DNA of 5,815 bases from an uncultured Dorea sp. (lineage in GTDB: Bacteria > Bacillota > Clostridia > Lachnospirales > Lachnospiraceae): contig CAKRAT010000086.1 of assembly GCA_934295165.1 (NCBI GenBank), positions 1-5,815 of the forward strand, given 5' to 3'. Below the pieces are notes generated by a model. The model had not been told where the DNA came from and searched no databases. It was given only the letters and a program-made list of their open reading frames with translations. Positions 1-4,438 of this stretch are shown piece by piece (positions within the stretch are counted from its first letter, which is position 1; each line of letters opens with the position of its first letter). Position numbers and translations under genes: made by a program.

Positions 1-689
1 AGCTTCTGAGTATTCGAACTACGCTTATCACCTATCACAACCATAGCATCTACTCTCGCTGCAATTTGACGGGCTTCAGTCTGCCTTTCTTTCGTCGCAT
101 TGCAAATCGTATTTAAAACAACTATATCATACCTCTTTTTTGAAATAATTTCAACCAATTCTTTGAATTTATTGTAGTTAAATGTCGTCTGGGCTACGAT
201 ACATACTTTCTGGTCTTTATCCGGCAGTTCAAATCGTTCTGCGTCTTCTGGTGTCTGCACGACCGTCACCTGTTCGCCCGCCCATCCGCGGATGCCTTCT
301 ACCTCTGGATGCTCGCCATTTCCGACAATCACAATGTACGAGCCTTCCGCACTTTCCTCCGCAACAATCTTGTGGATTTTCTTTACAAAAGGACAGGTCG
401 CGTCTACACATGTGATCCCACGTTTTTCCATGACATCGTAAATGTATTTTGCCACACCATGGGAACGGATCACAACCACATCCGCATCCACTGTTTTCAG
501 TTCTTCTTCATCATTCAGGACTTCTACACCATGACTTCTCAGATCTTTGATCACTTCTTCGTTATGGATGATCGGTCCATAAGTAAATATCTTCTCATCC
601 TGGTGTTTTTCTATCTGTTTATATACCGTATCTACCGCACGCTTTACTCCGAAACAGAACCCTGCTGTCTTTGCAAGTTCGACATTCAT
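1..689 (-). CDS. ispH: 4-hydroxy-3-methylbut-2-enyl diphosphate reductase (IspH/LytB), C-terminus beyond window
   Basis: IspH is the cytoplasmic [4Fe-4S] enzyme that makes IPP and DMAPP from HMBPP in the last step of the MEP isoprenoid pathway. The frame is open from ATG at 689 to the left edge, giving 229 residues. Visible hallmarks are AGFCFGVKRAV (Cys12), GPIIHN (His42), SHGV (His77), DATCPFV (Cys99), GEHPEVEG (His127, Glu129), QTT near 169, NTICNAT (Cys196) and SSNTQK at 224-229. All three cluster cysteines and the substrate-binding histidines are therefore present. AAAGGA at 700-705 lies about 10 bases before the ATG, and the cmk stop is 29 bases upstream, so the two are probably co-transcribed. 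In many Clostridia IspH is fused to ribosomal protein S1 repeats. Whether that is so here lies outside the window. Codon use turns AT-rich after about residue 170 (see findings). Identification is firm; only the C-terminal architecture is open. Confidence 0.97.
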   Translation of the reverse strand, partial: MNVELAKTAGFCFGVKRAVDTVYKQIEKHQDEKIFTYGPIIHNEEVIKDLRSHGVEVLNDEEELKTVDADVVVIRSHGVAKYIYDVMEKRGITCVDATCPFVKKIHKIVAEESAEGSYIVIVGNGEHPEVEGIRGWAGEQVTVVQTPEDAERFELPDKDQKVCIVAQTTFNYNKFKELVEIISKKRYDIVVLNTICNATKERQTEARQIAARVDAMVVIGDKRSSNTQK

Positions 690-718
690 ATACTGCAATT
701 CCTTTCTGCTGATTTTCT

Positions 719-1375
719 CTATTTACACAGGTCCACGATTGCTTTTACCACCTCGTCGATCGTCATATCAGAACTGTCTACCAGAACCGCATCCTCCGCC
801 TGTTTTAATGGTGCAATCTCGCGTGTCATATCTCTGTGGTCACGTTCTTCAATATCGTGTGCAATTGCCTCCAGATTACAGTCCTCACCTTTTTCTCTGA
901 GTTCGTTATAGCGTCTCTTTGCTCTTGTCTCCACGCTGGCAGTCAGGTAGACTTTCACATCTGCATCCGGCAGAACACAGGTTCCGATATCTCTTCCATC
1001 CATGATCACATCCTGTGTCTCCGCCAGATTCTGCTGCAGTTCCAGCAGTTTCCTGCGGACTTCCGGGATTGCTGATGTTACAGATGCCATATTGCCCACT
1101 TCTTCATTTCTCAAGCGGGATGATATATCACTGCCGTTCAGGTATACATGCTGTACACCGTCCTCATAAGCAATCGTTACTTCTGCGTCTTTACACGCCC
1201 CGATCACTTTTTCTGTCTCTTCAGGTTTGATTCCTTTATCCAGAAAATGAATCGCAAGGCCTCTGTACATTGCCCCTGTGTCCACGTAAATGTATCCTTT
1301 TTCTTTTGCCACGAGTTTTGCAATCGTGCTTTTTCCGGCTCCGGCCGGTCCGTCTATTGCTACGTTATATCCCAT
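719..1375 (-). CDS. cmk: (d)CMP kinase (cytidylate kinase)
   Basis: Cytidylate kinase phosphorylates CMP and dCMP with ATP in the cytoplasm, feeding CTP/dCTP pools and recycling CMP from lipid and RNA turnover. The 218-residue protein has the normal length for bacterial Cmk. It opens with the P-loop GPAGAGKS at 9-16 and has DTGAMYR at 32-38. The insert-type NMP-binding region follows, then DGRDIG at 126-131, the arginine-rich lid RAKRRYNEL at 151-159, and the RDHRDMTR..PLKQAEDAV segment at 178-196 typical of this family. The start at 1375 is supported by AAAGGAGAT at 1381-1389, about seven bases upstream. It follows the flavoprotein gene by 78 bases and precedes ispH by 29. The cmk-ispH neighbourhood is common in Clostridia, often with plsC between them; no acyltransferase gene lies between them here. 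All key motifs are intact. Confidence 0.97.
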   Translation of the reverse strand: MGYNVAIDGPAGAGKSTIAKLVAKEKGYIYVDTGAMYRGLAIHFLDKGIKPEETEKVIGACKDAEVTIAYEDGVQHVYLNGSDISSRLRNEEVGNMASVTSAIPEVRRKLLELQQNLAETQDVIMDGRDIGTCVLPDADVKVYLTASVETRAKRRYNELREKGEDCNLEAIAHDIEERDHRDMTREIAPLKQAEDAVLVDSSDMTIDEVVKAIVDLCK

Positions 1376-1453
1376 GATAAATCTCCTTTATTTTCATTTT
1401 CTTTTCTTATTTTCCAGCCTTATGCATTATCTTTATCCGGCATTTTCTACCTG

Positions 1454-2686
1454 TTACTCCTGTATTCCTGTTCCGGCCGCATACGCCGTCGACCATGCAA
1501 TCTGCAGATTAAATCCACCCGTCACTGCATCCAGATCCAGCACTTCTCCGGCGAAATACAACCCTTTCACCAGTTTGGATTCCATCGTTCCCGGATCGAC
1601 TTCTTTTATCTTAACTCCGCCTTTGGTAATAATCGCTTCGTTATAGTCTCTCAGGTCTGTAAGTGTACACGTCAGATTCTTAATCAGTTTTACAAATCCA
1701 AGACGTTCTTCTTTTGTGATCACATTGACTTTCTTCTCTGGATCAATCCCGCTTAATCCGATCATAACCGGGATCAGCTTTGACGGAAACAGCTTGTGTA
1801 CCGCATTCTTAAACTGGCGGTTCTGATTCTCTTCAAATTCCCGGAGTATCCTGTGATCCAGCTGTTCTTCCGAAAGAGCCGGCTTCAGATCAATCTTAAG
1901 CGTCAGTTCTTTTGCTTTCAGCTTCTTTCCGACATGGCTGCTGGCACTTAAGATCAATGGCCCACTCACACCATAATGCGTAAACAGCATTTCGCCAAAA
2001 TCATCATACAGCTTTTTTTTGCCGTCAAGAATCGTTACATTGACATTCCGAAGTGAAAGTCCCTGTAATTCCGGCACCCAGTCTTCTTTACATTCCATCG
2101 GCACAAGTGCTGGCATACAGTCTGTCACCGTATGTCCGAGGCTTTCTGCAAAACGGAATCCATCTCCTGTTGATCCCGTCGACTGATAAGACAGTCCGCC
2201 CGTTGCAATGATACAGGCATCTGCATATACTTCTCTCTGATCCGCAAGTATAATCTTATCAAACTGTCCATCTTTTGCGGCAACCTTTTTCACAGCTGTT
2301 CTCAGATGCACTTCCACACCCAGACGGTCCATCTCCCGTTCCAGCCCGCGGATCACGTCTGAAGAATGATCTGATACCGGGAACACGCGGTCTCCACGCT
2401 CAATCTTCGTCGGTACTCCGATCCGTCCAAAGAACTCGATCACCTGCTGATTCGTACAACCATAAAAACTGCTGTATAAAAATTTTGCATTCGTTCTGAC
2501 TGCGTCAAACAGGCCATCCATATCACAGGCATTGGTAATATTGCATCTGCCTTTTCCCGTGATATAAAGCTTTTTTCCTAATTTTTCATTCTTCTCATAT
2601 ACCACAACCTGATGTCCGCACTCAGCCGCTGCGATGGAAGCAAACATTCCTGCCGCGCCGCCTCCAATGACAACTACTTTACTCAT
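1454..2686 (-). CDS. HI0933/BaiN-type NAD(P)/FAD-dependent oxidoreductase, substrate unknown
   Basis: This 410-residue soluble flavoprotein belongs to the HI0933-like family. The N-terminus is a Rossmann FAD-binding site, VVVIGGGAAGMFAS, with the GGGAAG turn at 8-13 and the ribose-binding Glu31 in VVVYEKN. The family signature GKGRCNITN is at 44-52. Later elements are ACIIATGGLSYQSTGSTGDGF in the middle and a C-terminal GLYFAGEVLDLDAVTGGFNLQIAWSTAYAAG block that closes the FAD site. Length is normal and no signal peptide or membrane segment is visible. AAAGGA about nine bases before the ATG at 2686 supports the start. A Clostridium scindens relative has been named BaiN and linked to bile-acid reduction, but family members occur widely in bacteria without that pathway. 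The housekeeping neighbours here (cmk, ispH) give no support for bile-acid metabolism. The family call is firm; the physiological reaction is unknown. Confidence 0.93.
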   Translation of the reverse strand: MSKVVVIGGGAAGMFASIAAAECGHQVVVYEKNEKLGKKLYITGKGRCNITNACDMDGLFDAVRTNAKFLYSSFYGCTNQQVIEFFGRIGVPTKIERGDRVFPVSDHSSDVIRGLEREMDRLGVEVHLRTAVKKVAAKDGQFDKIILADQREVYADACIIATGGLSYQSTGSTGDGFRFAESLGHTVTDCMPALVPMECKEDWVPELQGLSLRNVNVTILDGKKKLYDDFGEMLFTHYGVSGPLILSASSHVGKKLKAKELTLKIDLKPALSEEQLDHRILREFEENQNRQFKNAVHKLFPSKLIPVMIGLSGIDPEKKVNVITKEERLGFVKLIKNLTCTLTDLRDYNEAIITKGGVKIKEVDPGTMESKLVKGLYFAGEVLDLDAVTGGFNLQIAWSTAYAAGTGIQE

Positions 2687-2700
2687 CTTTTATTATCCTT

Positions 2701-2733
2701 TTCTATTTTTCTTCTATTTTTCTTCTATCTGTC
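2701..2733. repeat. 11-bp tandem repeat, about three units, upstream of the flavoprotein gene
   Basis: On the plus strand the unit TTCTATTTTTC occurs twice in perfect register (2701-2711, 2712-2722). A third unit (2723-2733) has two changes. Read in the gene direction this is a purine-rich AGAAAAATAGAA-type tract ending just before the AAAGGA ribosome binding site of the flavoprotein gene. It sits in the 115-base gap after the RpiR-type gene. It could be a slippage-prone leader or simply AT-rich low complexity. No promoter or terminator is convincing in this gap. Confidence 0.6.
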
Positions 2734-2801
2734 TTTCTATTTCGTTGACATTATTTTCGAACCACGGAGATACTTTCCTTTATATCCCCATTTCACTGGT
2801 C

Positions 2802-3716
2802 TTACTCTTTTTCATTCCCGGAAAGTTCGACTCTGTCCCCTACCATATTCAGTTCATCCTTACTGTACACCTGATACTCGTCCCAAATCTGTTCCAGCGT
2901 CTCAAGTGTTGTGATGACCTCTTTCTGTTTCTTCATGCAGAGAGCAACCACCAGTGCATTGATCACGCTGAGAGGTGCTACCAGCGAATCTACGATCGAT
3001 GCCATATCGCTTCTTGCGATCAGGTTGCAGGAAGAATACAAGGTCATTGGAGAATGTACACTGTCCGTCAGCGTGATCACCGTTGCCTTTCTGTTACTTG
3101 CGAATTCCAGTGCTTTCAACGTACGCATCGAATATCTCGGAAAACTGATTCCGATCACTACATCATCTTCACTGACACGGATCAGTTGTTCAAAAATTTC
3201 ACTGGAACTGTTCGTATTGACCGCTGTTACATTCTCGCAGATCAGATTCAGGTAGAAGCTTAAGAAGCTTGCAAGCGGCGAACAGCTCCGTATTCCAATC
3301 ACATAGATTCTCTTTGCTTTCAGGATCGTATCTACAGCCATCTCAAACGCTTCATGGTCAATTGCCTCCATCGTAAGCTTAATCTTCTCAATATCCGAAT
3401 GCAGAACCGATGTCAGGATCTCCCCCTGGCTGATCCGTCCATATGTCACTTCCATACGCTGGATGGAATTCAGCTTCATCCGCACCAGTTCTCCCAGAGC
3501 CTTCTGGAACTCCGGATATCCGTCATATCCAAGGGCAGTTGCAAATCTCACCACTGTCGATTCACTGACACCAACTTCTTCCCCCATCTTCGCAGCCGTC
3601 AGAAAAGCTGCTTTATCATAATCCTCACGGATAAAATCCGCCAGTTTTTTCTGTCCTTTGCTGAATTTCTGATATCTTTCATCGATCATCTTCAGCAGTT
3701 CATTTTTTACGCTCAT
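2802..3716 (-). CDS. RpiR (MurR/RpiR) family transcriptional regulator with SIS domain
   Basis: The protein is a 304-residue cytoplasmic DNA-binding regulator of the RpiR type, whose members sense phosphosugars. The N-terminal HTH domain covers about residues 1-80. It includes the hallmark GVSESTVVRFATALGYDGYPEF at roughly 49-70, which holds the recognition helix. A linker follows, then a SIS sugar-phosphate-binding domain at about 125-260, with AKRIYVIGIRSCSPLASF, DDVVIGISFPRYSMRTLKAL and ATVITLTDS. The frame is open to an ATG at 3776, but I choose ATG 3716. It has AAGAGG eight bases upstream and matches where the family normally starts (MSVKNELLKMID), whereas the upstream ATG lies within the promoter itself. 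The C-terminal 40 residues are charged and family-variable. Its sugar ligand and targets cannot be read from this window, since no sugar genes are adjacent. It may be autoregulated or may control the flavoprotein gene downstream. Confidence 0.93.
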   Translation of the reverse strand: MSVKNELLKMIDERYQKFSKGQKKLADFIREDYDKAAFLTAAKMGEEVGVSESTVVRFATALGYDGYPEFQKALGELVRMKLNSIQRMEVTYGRISQGEILTSVLHSDIEKIKLTMEAIDHEAFEMAVDTILKAKRIYVIGIRSCSPLASFLSFYLNLICENVTAVNTNSSSEIFEQLIRVSEDDVVIGISFPRYSMRTLKALEFASNRKATVITLTDSVHSPMTLYSSCNLIARSDMASIVDSLVAPLSVINALVVALCMKKQKEVITTLETLEQIWDEYQVYSKDELNMVGDRVELSGNEKE

Positions 3717-3724
3717 GCGATGTA

Positions 3725-3730
3725 CCTCTT
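3725..3730 (-). promoter_or_regulatory. Ribosome binding site fixing the RpiR-family gene start
   Basis: The minus strand reads AAGAGG followed by eight bases and then the ATG at 3716. This is a good Shine-Dalgarno match at normal spacing. The competing upstream ATG at 3776 has no such site and would begin at the -35 box. Confidence 0.8.
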
Positions 3731-3747
3731 TTTCAAACAATGGTTTT

Positions 3748-3776
3748 ATTATATAGCTTTGTGGGGGAATAGTCAA
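3748..3776 (-). promoter_or_regulatory. Sigma-A promoter for the RpiR-family gene
   Basis: On the minus strand a TTGACT -35 box (3771-3776) and a perfect TATAAT -10 box (3748-3753) are separated by exactly 17 bases. Transcription should begin near 3740-3742, giving a leader of about 25 bases that contains the ribosome binding site. One mismatch from consensus in twelve positions makes this a strong predicted housekeeping promoter. It is also a plausible source of transcripts for the flavoprotein gene, cmk and ispH downstream. The outer arm of the first palindromic element ends about five bases upstream of the -35 box. Confidence 0.85.
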
Positions 3777-3799
3777 TCGGATGTCGGGTGTGTGGGGAC

Positions 3800-4039
3800 G
3801 GGAGATGTGGAGGTTTGGGTGGATGGGCGCTTATGGACGGGAAGAAGATGTAACAAAGAAAGCTTGGGGAAAATCAGGCACCGAATACATTCGGCGAGAA
3901 ATCTGATGATTTCTCACCTCAGGTATTCTTTCAAGCTGTGCCTGTAGCACAGCTCGAATCCTGATTTTACCCAAACTTTCTTTTAACATCTTCTACTCCC
4001 GCCAACGGATGCCCATCCACCCAAACCTCCACATCTCCC
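3800..4039 (+). repeat. 240-bp palindromic structured element, copy 1 (core in + orientation)
   Basis: A perfect 29-bp inverted repeat bounds the element, 3800-3828 against 4011-4039 (starts GGGAGATGTGG, ends GGATGGGC). Imperfect pairing extends outward to TGTCGG at 3782-3787 and CCGACA at 4053-4058. Inside, 3829-3878 pairs imperfectly with 3960-4010 (for example AAAATCAGG with CCTGATTTT), leaving a central structured core at 3880-3956. The arms are strongly G-rich on the plus strand at the left side. No coding capacity is credible, there is no transposase, and no target duplication is evident. It lies directly upstream of the rpiR promoter. The inner core recurs in copy 2 at 4187-4426, but the arm sequences do not. 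I do not recognise a named family. Confidence 0.9.
3880..3956 (+). other. Conserved core of copy 1: nested hairpin plus second hairpin
   Basis: GAATAC (3883-3888) pairs with GTATTC (3923-3928). Inside that, GAGAAATC (3896-3903) pairs perfectly with GATTTCTC (3908-3915) across a TGAT loop, with 7-base internal loops on each side. A second stem follows: AGCTGTGC (3934-3941) with GCACAGCT (3947-3954), loop CTGTA. The first 52 bases match the minus strand of 4295-4347 with two substitutions and one indel. The core could act as RNA or as extruded DNA; nothing in the window shows that it is transcribed in the plus direction. Confidence 0.8.
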
Positions 4040-4186
4040 TCAGCCATACACTCCGACAACCAGAAGCGGCTTTACTGTTACCGCAAAGCTATTGGGGCTC
4101 CGCCGGAAAGAATTTTTTATCTTGCTTTTTCCACCACCTCACGAGGAGCCACACTCCCCGCTATCCTCCGCATATTTTCGCGAACA
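4040..4186. other. Spacer between the two palindromic elements, no gene seen
   Basis: The outermost bases belong to the imperfect extensions of the two palindromes (to 4058 on the left, from about 4175 on the right). The remainder has no credible reading frame with a ribosome binding site, no good promoter on either strand, and only weak short stems such as GAGGA (4143-4147) with TCCTC (4164-4168). The whole gene-free stretch 3717-4438 therefore consists of the rpiR leader and promoter, two palindromic elements, and this short spacer. Confidence 0.6.
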
Positions 4187-4244
4187 GTCAAGTGTAGAAG
4201 TGCCTGGTTCCATGCATTCGCAGGGTGCTTTGCAAGGAGTTGGT

Positions 4245-4370
4245 GAAAAAAAGACGATAAAATAAGATTTGGGATGTGCCACAAGCACATCCCAAAAGAA
4301 TACCTGAGATGAGAAATCATCAAGATTTCTCGTCGAATGTATTCGGTTCTTATTTTATCGTCTTTTTTTC
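4245..4370 (-). terminator. Possible rho-independent terminator of the oadA transcript, within copy 2
   Basis: Reading leftward from oadA, the 23-bp stem closes with ATCGTC followed by seven T, while the opposite arm begins with seven A. This is the layout of a terminator that can work in both directions. The inner 12-bp stem with GGGATGTGC/GCACATCCC is GC-rich and is followed by an AT-rich run. It is the only terminator-like structure after oadA. The call is uncertain because the outer stem is AT-rich and very long, and the hairpins may have another role. Confidence 0.5.
4268..4347 (-). other. Conserved core of copy 2: nested hairpin plus second hairpin
   Basis: In minus-strand order, GAATAC (4344-4339) pairs with GTATTC (4303-4298) and encloses a perfect 8-bp stem of GAGAAATC (4331-4324) with GATTTCTC (4318-4311). 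A 12-bp perfect stem follows, TTTGGGATGTGC (4296-4285) with GCACATCCCAAA (4279-4268), loop TTGTG. The order, spacing and loop lengths match the core of copy 1. Differences in the second stem largely preserve pairing. Confidence 0.82.
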
Positions 4371-4438
4371 GCTTACGCCCTGCAAGCACCCGAAGTCGCA
4401 TGGAACCAGGCACTTCTACACTTGACGTCCCCGAAAAC

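Larger units (their letters stand above)
4187..4426 (-). repeat. 240-bp palindromic structured element, copy 2 (core in - orientation)
   Basis: A perfect 29-bp inverted repeat bounds the element, 4187-4215 against 4398-4426 (starts GTCAAGTGTAG, ends GGTTCCATGC). A second perfect 23-bp repeat, 4245-4267 against 4348-4370, lies inside it, and between the two is an imperfectly paired stretch sharing GGGTGCTT on both arms. Weaker pairing extends outward to TTTTCG (4175-4180) and CGAAAA (4432-4437). The element begins 12 bases after the oadA stop codon. Its total length between 29-bp repeats equals that of copy 1, yet its arms are unrelated to those of copy 1; only the core is shared. No transposase or target duplication is visible. 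Confidence 0.92.

Noticed and set aside
309..911. 200-residue plus-strand open frame over ispH and cmk
   Set aside because: It lies opposite two genes with complete catalytic motifs and has no domain or start signal of its own.
1148..1756. 202-residue plus-strand open frame over cmk and the flavoprotein gene
   Set aside because: It is antisense to conserved genes, with Phe/Cys-rich shadow composition and no ribosome binding site.
3717..3776. N-terminal extension of the RpiR-family protein from ATG 3776
   Set aside because: It would start within the -35 box, upstream of the predicted transcription start, and lacks a ribosome binding site. The extra residues are not family-like.
3903..3909. 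CTGATGA resembling a hammerhead ribozyme core
   Set aside because: It lies in a hairpin loop and stem rather than between three helices, and copy 2 has TTGATGA. The remaining hammerhead core and cleavage site are missing.
3354..3947. 197-residue plus-strand open frame
   Set aside because: Most of it is antisense to the well-supported RpiR-family gene, and its end runs into copy 1 of the palindrome. Composition is Cys/His/Leu-rich as expected of a shadow frame.
4117..4413. 98-residue minus-strand open frame across copy 2
   Set aside because: It runs through the palindrome, has no ribosome binding site, and its only recurring part is the conserved core peptide. It is best explained as non-coding structure read as protein.
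3800..4426. Two MITE insertions or an insertion sequence remnant
   Set aside because: Terminal repeats differ between the two copies, no target-site duplication is visible and no transposase fragment is present. A mobile origin of the core alone is not excluded.
3800..4426. CRISPR array or integron attC sites
   Set aside because: There are only two inverted cores, with no regularly spaced direct repeats. No integrase-type core sites or cassette genes are present.
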